A DNA stretch of 64,000 nt, from contig CM022672.1 in NCBI GenBank assembly GCA_012295275.1, positions 7,193,384 to 7,257,383 of the forward strand, in the 5' to 3' direction. The stretch comes from Chrysomallon squamiferum. Lineage: Eukaryota; Mollusca; Gastropoda; Neomphalida; Peltospiridae. Under the pieces are notes generated by a model that was not told where the DNA came from, did not search any database, and worked only from the letters and a program-made list of their open reading frames with translations. This document shows, piece by piece, positions 12,205 through 53,400 of the stretch; position 1 is the first letter of the stretch; the number at the start of each line of letters is the position of its first letter. The position numbers and the translations under genes were made by a program.

Positions 12205-13500
12205 CTTTGAGCTACAGTAAGTATCACGAGCCACTGCCAGTCAGGTTACTGTTTTGACACGGGGAAATAAACAATGCTACACACAGTTATCAACATACCA
12301 CCTGTCTCAACTTGTACACCTCACCGAATGATCCACTAACTTTATTATCTACATTTCTACAATGTACTAAGAATTAAAAGTGACAGAAATCAAAAAAATA
12401 TGTTACATACTTAGAGAATATATTTTCATTCTGAGATGGAAAAGAAAGGAGACAAAAACAGGAAGGGGTGTTGGAGAATATTTCAGTACTGGGTTTACAG
12501 ATTGTGTAATGTGAAGTATAAAAAAAAAAAATATATATATATATATATACCCAAACTTACTAGATAAATAAAAAAAAAAAAAATATAAAAAACAACAAAA
12601 AAAAAAAAATGCCCTGCAACTTCTGTGGAAAACACAGAATTTAAAATAAATAAATAAATAAATAAATAAAAATAATAAATCTATCCAAATTTAAGTGGGA
12701 AGGGACATCTGTATCTTTTAAGTTGCCAAAATGTTGTTTCACAAAAGCACTGAATTCATAAGATTAAATTTATTAACACTTTAATTCTGTTGCTACAAAT
12801 ATAGATTATAATATTTTAGATTTCTAAATTACAATGTGATACATTTGTTTTAAAAATGATGAAATGCTTCACAACAGAATCATTAACATCACTAACAAAT
12901 CACTTGTTATATTTAACTTGTTTTCATTTCTAAAACCATTGCTAAATAGAACTAAAATTTAAATTTCACACATACAGACTAGAAATATCAATTGCTTAAT
13001 ATTACATTCATAATCAAAAACTGGCACTCAGTATAGGAAATATGTAGAATTTACTATTTACCATGTCAATTTTAATCAAAGGATAATACAAGCATTTCAA
13101 CAAATTTGTGGGTTTTTGTTTTCAAATCAGTGTTAAAACTGGATGCTCTGACATAATTCACAAGTGTTTTGAAAGTGGAAATTCTGTATCTTGTGCAAAT
13201 AAGAAATCCTTTAATGACTAGTTAATCTCAACTATGTGGTTGCTAAAAATGTATAATAATAATAATAATAAAAAAGTAATAATAATAATAATAATAATAA
13301 TAGTAATAATAATAATAATAATAATAAAATTAAACTAAAATTCATTATGAATCTGCAGAAAAAGAAATACTGTTGCACATTTGCAAAAATAATAATAATA
13401 AAAATAATAATAAAAGCAAAACCTCACGAAAATATTTAAACTGGAAATAATCTATGGGCCAATAAGAATACCTGATCAGTTCTTAATATACATAGAAATA

Positions 13501-13534
<34 letters not shown>

Positions 13535-14039
13535 TGTGTGTTTAAAAAAAAACAGAGAGAAAGAAACCTTACTTCTAATAACCAAATTAATTTACAGAAA
13601 TCTCATCATTGAAAAAACCTGAACAGTCATGATTAATAATTGCATTTGTCATACAATAATTTACAGATTTTTGTTCCAGTTCCAGTAGACACTATTATAA
13701 AATCCATCATGATTTGAGCGAATATGGTAATAATGTTAGATGGCAGACATAAATGAGAAATGCATTATGTTAATAATAAAATCCTGATCAATTACAAATG
13801 TTTAGATAAATTTTATTTTTTCATCCAATCAAAAACAGGTCACTAAAATAAAAAAATCATTTTGTTATTAAAAAACCCCGATGAATTTAAGAATTATCGT
13901 GTGTGTGCATGTGTGTCTAAAATATTATGGTTTATGAAATGCAGTCTTCCATGAGGTGGGTTGAGCAGATGTGTTTAATGCTATGTAAGAAACTACCAGT
14001 TAAATAATGTAGTTAATAATAGTTCTTAAAAGTAGTGAT

Positions 14040-14880
14040 AATTATGCATCGGTAGGGAACCAGCCTTGACCGAGCAGCAACTTAATTTCGTCAACAAAGA
14101 TTACTCCCCAGTATCCTCCTGAACAAAGGGAAACCACTCCTGAGCAAAGGAGAAAATTTGAGTGAAATGTTTCCATGGAATCCAATTAATACTGGTTGCG
14201 TCTGGTTGAAGCAAATTTCCTGCAGTGCTTCAACCAATAGAACCAAGTCCACATGATTCTGTTTCTCTTGAAACTATGCCCTTGACTGAGGTAGCGCTGC
14301 ATGAGATACATAGGTACAACATTGATGTTCATACCTCAAATAAATCTAAATATCGGCCACAAACACAAAAATCTGCAAAAAAAACAAATGTCACATCAAA
14401 TGCGACGCTCAAATGACTTAATAATTATTTTTTTCTTTAAATAATGCACCAACATGTAATAGTCATTTGGCAAGCAGATGCATATATAAATTTTAATGTT
14501 ATCTATCAATATATATTTAATGTTTTGTCATCGTTCGGTGTTAACGAAAGTGAACAATTTCATAGAACACTAGTGGCTATTTGTCATATACACAGTCTAA
14601 TGCATCCATCTGTCTTGGTGTGTTTGGTAATATGAAACATGATTGGTCAGACACAAACAACTGCACAACTGATGGAGGTGTGGGTATGTCTGCTGATGTT
14701 GTGACTTTGGGCAGATTTAACTATCACATTCTCACACTAAACTATGTTGCTGAAATATGGTCTCCATTAGCAGCAATAAATGGGCATAACCATGGATTTT
14801 CTTCTTATGAGTTTTGTTCTTGTCTCTGGAAAACACAAAACAGAAAACATTTGTTACAAAGCATTCAGCACTGATACTTT
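14040..14880 (-). other. Non-repetitive island downstream of GRK; possible 3' UTR or alternative exon
   Basis: This ~840-bp tract lacks microsatellites and is richer in G+C than its flanks. On the minus strand it has two acceptor-like sites: a poly-T tract ending GCAG near 14369-14380, and CTCATGCAG near 14298-14306. The second is followed by about 36 open codons to TAA. Read after the donor inside GRK exon 15, either would give a short alternative tail. There is no homology support, so I treat it as probable transcribed non-coding sequence. Confidence 0.25.
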
Positions 14881-15111
14881 AAATACAATTACAGTGAAAA
14901 CTGGGAAAAAAAATTAATTATCCATTTATAAATGTAGTAATTACAATAACAACATGACATCATAGACTTGAATCTTGTGAGTTTTTTCTTTATTTTTATG
15001 AAAATAAAATATGAATAAAACTCATGAATGTTTTATAGAAATACTCAAAGAATCTGTTTTTGACCAGTTTCCACTGTATATAAACATTTGGATGGATTGA
15101 TGTGTTTGCAT

Positions 15112-15161
15112 TCACACACACAGACACACACACACAGTCACACACACACACACACACACAC
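15112..15161. repeat. (CA)n microsatellite
   Basis: CA array with GA tail and two interruptions. The Cys/Val-rich ORF reading through it on the minus strand is an artefact. Confidence 0.9.
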
Positions 15162-17564
15162 AGAGAGAGAAATGAATTACTGATATATTAAAAGATGAAA
15201 ACTGATCTACAAGAAAGATTAAATAGAGAAAAATACCTCCTAGAAAAATGAAAATGTATTTTAAATAAAAGCATGTGAAACTTCGTATTACCGTGAAATT
15301 GAGAATAAAATACAAATACAACTGCAGCACAAAAAAAAAAAAAAAAAAAAAGATGAATAACATACACACAAAAAGCCAAAATTAAACTGACAAAAACAGA
15401 AAAAGAAAAAAATAAGTTTTAAAATGTTTGTGAATTATTCAATTGTCTTTAGCAGATAAATAAATAGTAAAAAAAACCACTAAACAAAACAGTAAGTTGA
15501 ATTAAAAAAAAGAAAAAAAAGAAATAAATAAATGTGGAATTATCTGATATTATATTATAATATATATGTAATTAAAAAGAAACCATTTTTTAAGCAGCAA
15601 GATCTTTATGAAATACAAAATGATACATGTAGTTATTAACATTTGAAGAAATTTATTTTAAAGTTCATCTAGTTTTAAATATAAATAAAAAAACTGCAAT
15701 AATATAATAAATACTGAATATAAAATTAATACAAGAAATAAATATACAAGATTATTTTGTTATGATCAATCAGATATAAATGGGATACAGTAATTCCATA
15801 ACTCAGAATCTTAATATTTGTAAATAAAGAGCATTTGAAGAACTGATTACAGTTTTAAGCAATAAGGGTAGCTCAAGGGTTGTGTTTAGTTTAATCAGAA
15901 AGTAACAAAGTATTTCAAATATAAGTACATTCAGAATAAAAACAAATACGTCCATACAGAGAGAAACAACAAAATAAAGAATAAATAGAAGAGAGCCACT
16001 AGTTGTGCAAAGACATTTCCGAAAACAGAAAACATATTTATAAACTGAAAATAAAAAACAGCTGTTTTTAGAGCATTGAGGAGAAAGAGTCAAAAGAGAA
16101 GTAGTAGAAAATCCTGATAAAGTGACTAGCTTATGTAGATGTGCACAGTCTGACAAGCATTAAATCAGTACAGATTTCATTAACTGCTATCTGTTTTTTT
16201 CTTTTTAGATATATTTTTTTAACAGCTCCAGTGATAAAACTGCTTCCAGTTAACAAGCATTACTTTAGTAAATACTCGATCATTTTTAGCCATTATTTTA
16301 AAATGAAAAGAGGAATAAAAAAAATTAAACAAAAAAATAAATAAATAAAAGAAAGAAAAAGAAAACAAGAAATATAAAAAAACTGATTGAAAACTTACAT
16401 AAAACAAGTAGTAACATTGAATAGACATTTTTTTAATATGAAAAATTCAGTTTGATGTACCCTAGCCACTTAATTTATTAAAATAACATATCGTTCTTCT
16501 TTATATTTAATATATATATGAGTGTGTGTGTGTGTGTAAATGGAAATGGAAATGTTTGTAGGTAACATCATGATTCACCACATTTTACGCTACATTTTAA
16601 CCTCTACCATTACCTCTCTTTGTCCTCTACTAAACTGCTATCAGGAAGAACAATCAGTTTGATTGTGATCCCCACAGAGGATTAAAAAATACCAGTATTT
16701 AAAACCAAATCCTTAATTATTAAAATTTAAGATTTTTAAAATAATTTATTTGACACTGTTTTTTTTTTTTTTTTAAAGGTGTTATTGTGGTGATCATTCA
16801 TGTACTTTTTTTAATTAAAATGTCTTCTGAAAAGAAAACAAACCCAAATATGTCTTTCATTAAGTATCTGTATCATATAATAACAGTTTAGGTACCTTTA
16901 TTTATACTGCTTGCACATTTCTTCTGATTAAAACAAATTAGAATTTAAGAAATAAAAAAGATGAAACACTAAATAAATTATAATAAAATTCCATACTATT
17001 CCAACAGTTTTATAGCTGAAACTTGTTTTTAGGTTTAATTTCTTAAAAAATATCTGTATTTTATATAGAAATAAATAATAATTTTTTGTTATTATTACAT
17101 ATTTAATTTGTAAAGTTATTTACGTCAAATGTTTAAATTCTAAATTAAAATATAAGGCAGCTAATAAATTATTAATACATAAAAAGCAAATGTGCAAAGT
17201 TACTGTCACTCTTTTTGAAATCAGCACAGTGGCTGCTTTCAGACAGAAATGTATCTAGCAGTAGAAATTGTGGAATTTAGTTATTTATGAAAAAAGCTAG
17301 TTGACGCAATCTGTAGTAAAGTGGTTAGTAGACAGAAATTTTCTTATGAGCTTCATGAAAAACCCAGAACAAAAAGAATATTTAGTTATCTAAAAAATAA
17401 AGTTCCCCAGCACATACATAAACTCTAAACAAATGAACATTAACTTCCCCTGTTGTTACTAAATTACCTTCCTCAAAAGGGTAAAAATCAATGTACAGAT
17501 CTCTCTGAAATTTTACAGCACAGTTCTGCAGTTGGCGTCATTTTACCAGGATTTTTCTACACTG

Positions 17565-36200
<18,636 letters not shown>

Positions 36201-36460
36201 CTATTCTGCCAAATATAAATGGGCAACAATAAGGGTCGTTACTTGACCCAAATTGAGACCTCGGTTATTTACACACACTCCTATTCTATATACCTGGGTG
36301 TGGTAAATGAACCAATATGGCTGCCTTTGTAAAGATGCGGAGCAAAGAGCAGCTGCGTTTTGATTGGTCAAAATCTGAAGTTCCGAGGTTGATTCCTAGA
36401 GAACCTTGGAAATAACCATTTTGACAGATAACAATCTGACAGCTTATTATTTTAGAAAAC
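36201..36460 (-). promoter_or_regulatory. Probable GRK promoter / 5' UTR
   Basis: The 260 bp upstream of the GRK start codon are less AT-rich than the surroundings. On the coding strand they carry a CCAAT box (GACCAATC, 36362-36369). The plus strand has a second CCAAT at 36312-36316 merged with an AATATGGCTGCC YY1-like motif. There is no clear TATA box, as usual for broadly expressed kinases. The start site itself cannot be read from sequence. Confidence 0.4.
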
Positions 36461-36986
36461 AATTTTCATACAGTTGCGTGATTAATTAATTGCTTTATTT
36501 GTGTATATGATGTTATTGGCTCCTGACTAGTTCAGTTATATATTCAGTTTCGAAAAATTATAAAATAAAAACAACACACTGTACATCTACTAAATAAATA
36601 ATAAATTTGTTAATAATTGTGCTTCAAAACATTGTGGCTTGTGTAGTGCTTAAAAACATCTGCATAAAATTTTCCAGGTGGGAAGAAAACGTGTTGACAT
36701 ATAATAAAATGTATACATGATAAAACAGACGAGATAACACAAAAATTATTAATGTAAAAATATACAAATAACTACTTCAAAAATCCAAAATCCAAAATGT
36801 CACAGGACCTTATCTAGTTTGGTCTTTCCTCAATGCTCCTCGTTGTGACGCTTAAATATAAAATATTACTTTAATTTTTTTTCTATTATTTAATTTAATT
36901 TAATTTAATTTAATTTTATTTTATTTTATTTTATTTTATTTATTTATTTTCATATGCTCAGTTTGTAATTAATAAGTAACAAATAG

Positions 36987-37058
<72 letters not shown>

Positions 37059-39019
37059 GTTATCCTACTGTAGCCTTGTCCCCAAATTCCTACTAATAAT
37101 AACAGCGAATTAATATTTAGCAATAGATCATTCCTAATGTAGTATGTTTCTGCAACTGTAAATGAACAATACGGTTTTTAAATTAATACTGAATATATAA
37201 ACACCGTGTAGGTTATTCGCCCAATTTGATGCCACACATGAAATAATATCGTGCGGACATAAAGGGCAAATCGCGAGATTAATAATGTATGAAATACATA
37301 CTCTGTAACAGACGATCAGTAGTATTTGATATCGCTATATAATAGTTATGTATATAATTAAAAGAGTTTTTCTTTTTTTCAGGTTTTCTTCGATATTTTT
37401 GTAATCCATCTAAAAAGAAAAGAATAACAACAACATTAATTAAATTAAAAACATTTCAGTGAACAAAATAAATAAATAAATAAATAAATAAGTAAATAAA
37501 TAAAATAACTTATGACAAATTTAGTTACTTCTCCATCCCCACCAACTCAAGCTATTAACATGGAAACTTTCCCCCTTTTTGATTCGATACTATAAGTTAA
37601 ATACTATGAAACTCTATAAAGAACAAATATTTTAATAATTAATTTTGAAATATAAATTATAACTATATATATAATTAAGTATAATTTGTCTATTTAATGA
37701 CATTTTTTCTGACGAAATTATGCAGTTTACTTTATACTGACAAATCTTTTTTTTCTATTTCGTTGATACAGCGAAAACTGAAATAATTTCTTAGCATATA
37801 AATTTGTATTTATATGTCTGTTTCTCCAATCGAATCATACGATTTAGATTGTTCTAAACAATTTTATCTTCTGTACGTTTAAATTAATATGTCAGCAGTG
37901 AAGAGAAATACAAAGACGAAAATGGTTGAATTACGCAGAAAATAGCTACGATAACTCTGTTTCGAATAAACTGACCAAGAGTTATTCTTCCTCCCTTCCA
38001 CCCCATGTCTACTTTAGATCAATAAAGTGTAATGCTGTATTATTCACTGAAGCTTAGTTGTAGCGTAACTGTAGTCGGTTTTTCGAATATTTTATGTTAG
38101 GAAGCAGAGTTATTTCTCGTTACTCGTAGTTTTTGATAAAAATATACAGCATATATAAAATGTTACCTTATATAATTATTAATGACAACGTTGAAAAACG
38201 TAGAAAAAACATAAAAAATAAACGAATAGAGAAAAACGGGCTTTATCTAAAAGTAATAACAAGAAGAAGAAATCCATTCGTTTTATGAAATGATCAATGC
38301 TGATTTAATTCCCTTAATAGAGAATATCAGACGTATAATTTCTTCTACAAGGGAATCGAGACAGCCATAGACGCTCTACACTTCAATGATATGAAGATGA
38401 GTATGGTCCTATGTAAATCGACAAACTGTAAACGTTAAAATACATTTTATCCAGAGTTACCGTCCTTACAAAACTGATATGCTAAAAATACACAGTTATT
38501 ATATTGTCATCATTGTCAGTATATCAGGTAAAAAATTTCCATTAATTTCACTTCACATTTTAAATGAGTTCGATTCAAATATTTTAAAATCAAATGATGA
38601 TGATGATGATGATGATGATAATATTATTATTATTATTTTATTTTAAAATTTTAATTAATTACTTTATTTAATTATTTATTTATTTATATTTGTTTGTGGC
38701 CATAGAAAAATATCAAATATCAGAACCTTTTATCCTACATTTTGCTCGTTCTATTATAAATGCACTTACATGAATGACCGAAATGAAAAGGCAAATATTA
38801 ATAATAATTAATACTCATAATTAAACCCACATTGATTTTCCCGTCATTGAAATTAAATGGTCCTCAGTCTAAAGCTGGCCACAAACAATTTTAGATAACA
38901 ATACCTAAATCGTATTAAGTTATTTACGCAGTTAGTGTCAGAATGATATGTTGTCAGTTCTGGCGATGATTTGTAAACATTTCAAACATGCAGGCAATTT
39001 ATAATATCAAAAAGAAACG
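36461..39019. other. Intergenic DNA between GRK and the candidate peptide gene
   Basis: Contains (TTTAA)n/(TTTTA)n at 36890-36945, (TC)n at 36989-37057, (AAAT)n at 37466-37503 and (GAT)n at 38595-38620. No exon is supported on either strand. Confidence 0.55.
36989..37057. repeat. (TC)n microsatellite
   Basis: About 34 perfect TC units. It is one of three long (TC)n tracts in the window, all on the plus strand. Confidence 0.95.
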
Positions 39020-39879
39020 ATGAACAATGCTTTTCCTTATGTTTCTATTTACTTCTTCATCTTGCTAGTGAACAATGGTGATTCTTTAAGATCCACCATT
39101 TCATCTGAACAAATCAAAGCAAAACGTAAGCACCATACTTAAGATTATTGAAATGAGGAATTGTTTTAATGAGACAGAAACTCGGGCATTGGGCCGTTCG
39201 AACCTTCGCAGCATAAAGCTGGGCTCTTAAGATAGTAACCATTTATTTCTTTAATTTCGAAGTCTTAAGCAAAATAAATACTAAATGAAATTAAATGTTT
39301 TATTTCTCAAATCACCGCTATCGAGAGTAATAGATTCCTTGTACCCTTCAAAAACTATACACCAAAATAATTCTTATATAACAAGAATGTATTTTTCAAA
39401 ATGGACTTGATGAACAATGTGTGTGTGTGTTTTTACTGAAGTAAATATATTTCCGCCTCTAAAAGCTATATATAGAACATTTTTTAGTCATCTTAACTCG
39501 TGAAAACATGCAGAGACTGCAGTATTTATAACTATGTATAATATATATATATATTTTAATTATTAAAATAAGACTCTCTATTAATTTTACCAACAGAGTG
39601 CAGCTATTTTACCTCTGCTAAATGATATTAAAATGGCTTATATTGTTCTCTAAACACAATCAAACGTACTAACTGTTGACTATCAAATTACAACAAAGCT
39701 TAATTCAACAAAAACCCACGAATCTCAGCAGTTCACGTCATTTTTCGGACAATTTTCCAAATGACCCTTGCCCCTAATAACCAAAAGGGAGACACGGTTT
39801 TATTTACTCTTTTCTTTCAGCTTCTATCACCTCAAACAAAAATTGCCTGTTTTTCCCAACTCACCAAATAAACCTCTAA
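39020..39879 (+). CDS. Candidate two-exon small secreted peptide
   Basis: ATG at 39020 starts MNNAFPYVSIYFFILLVNNG, a typical signal peptide (short polar start, hydrophobic core YVSIYFFILLV, small residues before a likely cut after NNGDS). It continues to KAK before a good donor (C|GTAAGC, exon end 39125). The strongest nearby acceptor is the pyrimidine tract TATTTACTCTTTTCTTTCAG ending at 39820. Joining 39020-39125 to 39821-39879 gives 54 residues and a TAA stop. The second exon (PSITSNKNCLFFPTHQINL) has one cysteine and an AATAAA overlapping its end. Without splicing the frame ends four codons later at TAA. No family is recognised. The signal-like N-terminus is seen directly; the exon join is inference. 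Confidence 0.3.
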
Positions 39880-39899
39880 CCTTGAGGTTTGAGTTGCGG

Positions 39900-40000
39900 G
39901 GGAACTGCCTTCCACAGACGTGATCAAAGCGCGGACAAATACAAAATGGCGCAGCCTTAGTGTACTTGGTTCTCACAGCGCGTGACACTCTGACCACTTA
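39900..40000 (+). promoter_or_regulatory. Possible promoter element with YY1-type motif
   Basis: A CpG-containing patch (GCGCGG, CAGCGCGTGACAC) carries AAAATGGCGC at 39943-39952, the classic YY1/initiator-region motif. It could serve a plus-strand transcript of the downstream SEA gene. Confidence 0.25.
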
Positions 40001-40501
40001 ACGTTTGGAAAAAAACCAAAACGGTTTGAGACCCATAAATATGATGTCATTGCCATGATGTATATTTGAACAGAAATATATTTATCATTATTAAATTATT
40101 CCAACAAAATTATAAAATATAACCTAGATATCTCGCCATAAAAAAATATATATATATATATATTTCGTATTATAGCTGTCTCTTCGTGTTAGATTTTTCT
40201 TCTTTTTGTCATTATAAAAGTTTTCTAACAAATAGAGAGAAAAAATGTAAAATCTCAGTTATGATGACTGCCAGATCAATTAGATGGTTTGAAATACAAC
40301 ATATCCCAAAATTTTGTTTGTAATTATTGGTCATACCCGATTTAAATCTATTTACCTATCAGCAGCCATTATTTTAAATTCGAACTGTTAAAATGGTTCG
40401 AACACAATTTACCTGATAATCAAAAACATATATTTGGATATAATATTTTTGGTTAAAACAAATCCTGAAAGTAGAATAGTATTAGTACTAGTAGAAATAG
40501 A

Positions 40502-40543
<42 letters not shown>

Positions 40544-40619
40544 GAAAATAAATACGAAACAATAAAACAAACTTGTTCGGAAAATAAAGAAAACTGGGAA
40601 CGGTGATTATATTTTGCGA

Positions 40620-40800
40620 CACAACTGCAGCAGTTCAGGTGGCGGGAATCAGTTCGTGAAGCCGGTCAAAGGTCAGCTGCTGTTTGTTTGAATAGATTGT
40701 TCCATTGAAGACACCTTCATCTAAGGTGGCTAACTTCCGGCCGCATTTCTGCGCTCTTCTTGAAATGACAGGTTGTCTTGAGTTCTGTACAATATCTCGA
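40620..40800 (+). promoter_or_regulatory. Likely promoter / non-coding first exon of the SEA-mucin gene
   Basis: GC-richer patch with an ETS-type site (ACTTCCGG, 40733-40740), a nuclear-receptor-like TCAAAGGTCA (40666-40675) and CpGs. The first coding exon downstream is preceded by a clean acceptor (TTTCACAG, ending 42344), which implies an upstream non-coding exon. This patch is the best candidate for it; a donor-like ACAG|GTTGTC is near 40770. Confidence 0.35.
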
Positions 40801-40909
40801 TATAGAAAATAACTTACGTTTTTACCTTTGCTTTCTTTTTGAAGGAAAAACTTTAAAAAAAAAATTTTATGGACTGAAGAGAGTTATTAATTTCTGTATA
40901 TTAGGTAAG

Positions 40910-40972
<63 letters not shown>

Positions 40973-41729
40973 TCACAATTTCTTCACGTGATTTAATTCA
41001 TTTATTTTTTATCTTTGGTTCTTTCATGAATAGAATTATTTTAATTATTTTATTTTAGTTTTAGGTTTTTTTAAATTTAGTTTGTATTTTTTCATTTCTT
41101 CTTATAAAAATAAATTTTGTCTGTTATCTTTTTTAAAAAAAAAAAACGATATTATTAAATCTAGAGGAAATCTGAGAAACTGATTTACTTTTTCTTTAAA
41201 CAGCGATTTTTTTTTTCCATTTAATTATCAGAAATATTTAGTGAGAACAAAAAGCAGATCATTATCTGCTTATTATTAGTTTTAATTTTATTAATTATAT
41301 TATTTAATTCTAACAGAAGATAAAATATTAACTTAAATGGACCAGTATTAATCAACATTATGAGCAGGACTATAATTTGTAATTGACTATTAATTCCAAA
41401 CAATTCCACTGAATGAAAAAGTGGAATAAATATGTCGCTATTGTATAACAACATTCCCAAACAAATAAACGCTTGATATGTTTCTTCCGGCTTCACGACA
41501 GAAGGTACAGATCATTCTTAATGTCATAATTGAAATATGCGAGGGTGGACTATTTTTCGATTAATTTTCTTGTTCTTCATGTTTGGTCTCAGTTATTAAG
41601 AATTATTTACTGTCCAGCTTTTATGATATGTAACAATATTAAAATTATGTAATTGTGCTTTTGGGGCATTTCTTTTTCTATCTTTCTTTCTTTCTTCATC
41701 TTCATCTTCTTCTTCTTTTTCTTCTTCTT

Positions 41730-41795
<66 letters not shown>

Positions 41796-41995
41796 TTGTA
41801 TATAAACAGTAGAGCGAACGATCTTTTTAAATTAAAACACAACAAACAAACACTAATTTAAAATAAACAGTCTGAAAAAAGAAAAATAATAAAAAGCAAA
41901 TATAACATCCTAACCCCGTTCATAAAAATATAAAATATAAAAATCCAGCAAACTAAGAAACTAAGCCATAACACAGAAAGCAAAACCAAGACTGA

Positions 41996-42035
<40 letters not shown>

Positions 42036-42344
42036 GAACCCCGAACAAATAAAAAGCTTAATTACTTTTATTTGTTAATTTTTTGCTACTTTTTTTTCTT
42101 TAATAAGTGAAAAATTGAAACTAAAACTAATCAGTTTCAAATAAACGAGTTTCTCCAGCCGTGAAAAACTAAGCGTTTTTGTTTGTTTCGAAAGTCTGTT
42201 CAGTAGAACTGCAAACACTGTTAAGTAGACGTCAGCTTCGTGTAAACCCAGGGAATTACATTGATTCACGCAGGTTGCTTCCAAATAACTGGCAGACAAA
42301 CAACAAGGAAGCCATGGTGGCTCTGTGATTTCCAACTTTCACAG
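40801..42344 (+). other. Probable 5' UTR intron of the SEA-mucin gene with repeats
   Basis: Contains (ATT)n 40912-40966, (TTC)n then (ATT)n 41696-41795 and (AAT)n 41998-42034. It ends with TTTCCAACTTTCACAG at 42344, nine bases before the ATG of the SEA gene. The translated leucine- and isoleucine-rich ORFs are repeat artefacts. Confidence 0.45.
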
Positions 42345-42352
42345 ATCTCAAA

Positions 42353-51043
<8,691 letters not shown>

Positions 51044-51613
51044 AATCCGAGGTGTCCAATTTTGCCCGTACTTGACAAAAACGTAAGTTAGTTTAAAACG
51101 AGACAGAGATTTCCATGTTCTGAAATGTATTTTGTTAGAGTGTATAGGCACAACATCCGGTAGGAACATAGATTTAGCTCGGTAAGTTCGGAAGGTTTGT
51201 GTTTTTTTGTCCAGTATTTTCAATATAAAAAGAAACCTTCTAGTGCTTTCATTTTTCAAATAGAATATCGAAATGTATTATGTCATAATAATTGGAAAGT
51301 TAAATGATTTTCATCAAAGTTCAGCTGGAAATAACGAAAATTCCACTAACACACTGTAACATTCATAATAAGAAATTTATTAATTTAAAACAAAAAATAA
51401 ATATCTGAATTTATGAAAATTCGGAATATTCAGATTTTTTTTAAAAACTCTTCTAAGAGTAAAAATTATCTTCATACCTTGATATTATTCCAGCCATAAT
51501 TTAGTATTAAATAACAAAGAGTAATAATACTTTTTAAAAAGCTAAAAAAATAATATTAATAATAATTAAAAAAAATAATAATAATAACAAAAAAAAAAAA
51601 AAAAAAAAAAAAA

Positions 51614-51652
<39 letters not shown>

Positions 51653-52737
51653 AATAAATAAATTAATTAATTAATTAATTAAAAAAATAAAAAAAATAAT
51701 TAAATAAATAAATAAATATTTTGAAATCAAATATTTAACTACAAAATGGTAAATAGAAGACGATTTATAAAATATTTAGGTAACATATAAACATAATGTT
51801 ATAAATATAGAACGCAGAATATCACTTCTCATGTCTTTTAATAAAGAGATCTACACACACACATTATATATATATAAATATATATATATCTATATAAACT
51901 TTAAAACTGAATGCACACAAATGTATGCTGGAAGCACTGCGTAGAAAGAGGTACATAAAAAGACTGTGTATAAGTAAGTTTGATGAGATGACGCCTAGAT
52001 CGACTGAATTTATCAATAAAATTCATTGACCCCGTGAAAGAATTCAATACAATAAGATAACAAATGCTAGTTAGAACTCTTAATTGTGACTTTATTCTTT
52101 GTTGTACGTGAAATAAATGTATGAATAAACGTTATTCACATTGACAAAGATAATAATCTTTCAACATTTAAAGAAAAATGGATTTAATGAAAATGTATTA
52201 ATCCAAGGCATTTGGATTTAAATATGCTGAATTTCATGAATAATTTGGTTTAATATATAATAAAATTCTGACTCTGGAATTGACTGAACGACAGGCTAAG
52301 AGAGAATCTTTTGATTATGATTTGTTATTTTAAACTGTTAGAAAAAAAAAGCGTTTGACGTCTGAACAAACTTCATTTACAAAAAGTCTAACGTGTTTAA
52401 TGGAATAAGGCGTTTGTAAAAAACAGAAGTAAAATATAAGATTTTTACCATCTGAACTGCTGAAACTGTACATTTTTGAACGAAGAATTTATTACTAATG
52501 CAAAATTGCTTTTGCTAATTAAGTTTTATTTGTAAATAAGCAGCTATTACATTTTGATATATTTTCAAATACAGATGTTTTTTTCCAATTTATTTATCTT
52601 TTTGTTTGCCTTGTAATAACAAAATACATGTATTACTAAAATCTTACTACTGCTAGATTAGCTGTTGTTTTTGCACTTTTAATAACTGATGCAACATGTT
52701 TTCTTTTGTGTAACTGTAGAATAATAATAATAATAAC

Positions 52738-52778
<41 letters not shown>

Positions 52779-53311
52779 TTATTATTATTATTATTATTAA
52801 ATTATTATTATTATTATTTTTTAAATTTTATATCTGCATAAATATAATTATTTGTTAATGTTTTGCAAAATTAATATTTCATATGTAAAAATCTTAGTTG
52901 TATGTTTGGGTTGGATGGTTATGTATCTGAGTGCCTTATTTCAGTTTAGCTTTAGTTTTTTATTTTAAATCAATATTAATTCACTTTTTTGCTAAAATGA
53001 TACCTATACTTCTGCAAAGTGACATGAATTGTAATCATAGTTCTCGGAGTGCAAACTGATTGTATTTCATATAACTCCACATCGGAGATATTAAAGTGTC
53101 TGCATTTTACACAGCTTGTGTTAAATAACAATAGCATGATTACCTTTAAATCGATATCTCTTTTTAAAAGTCACTGAGTATATAAAACAATAAATAAAAA
53201 GTTTATAAAAGCTAAAGAATTTAAGTGTGTGTAGAATAAATAAGTTTATTTAGAAAAAAAAAAAAAAAACATTATGACTTTATTGATTTTTTTGAATGCT
53301 GAATCCATGCA

Positions 53312-53312
53312 C

Positions 53313-53388
<76 letters not shown>

Positions 53389-53400
53389 GTTATTATTATT
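53312..53400. repeat. (ATT)n microsatellite
   Basis: About 29 units, almost perfect, with one GTT interruption; the longest pure ATT array in the window. Confidence 0.95.

Larger units (their letters stand above)
10084..17564. other. Intergenic region between LHPP and GRK, including likely GRK 3' UTR
   Basis: No confident coding exon. Repeats: (ATT)n 10364-10412, (GAT)n/(AAT)n 10530-10603, poly-A 10879-10903 and 12170-12202, (TA)n 12532-12549, (AAAT)n 12645-12670, (AAT)n 13253-13327, (TG)n 13499-13541, (CA)n 15112-15161, poly-A 15331-15351. A non-repetitive, GC-richer tract at 13900-14880 could be distal 3' UTR or an alternative terminal exon of the minus-strand GRK. Minus-strand AATAAA candidates occur, for example at 16897-16902. 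Confidence 0.5.

Noticed and set aside
15803-16156. 117-codon Phe/Leu-rich minus-strand ORF
   Set aside because: AT-rich chance ORF with no splice context, family resemblance or GC rise.
51900-52030. Plus-strand frame (HKCMLEALRRKRYIKRLC) before a GTAAGT
   Set aside because: It has a donor-like site but no acceptor and a stop just upstream; not enough to call an exon.
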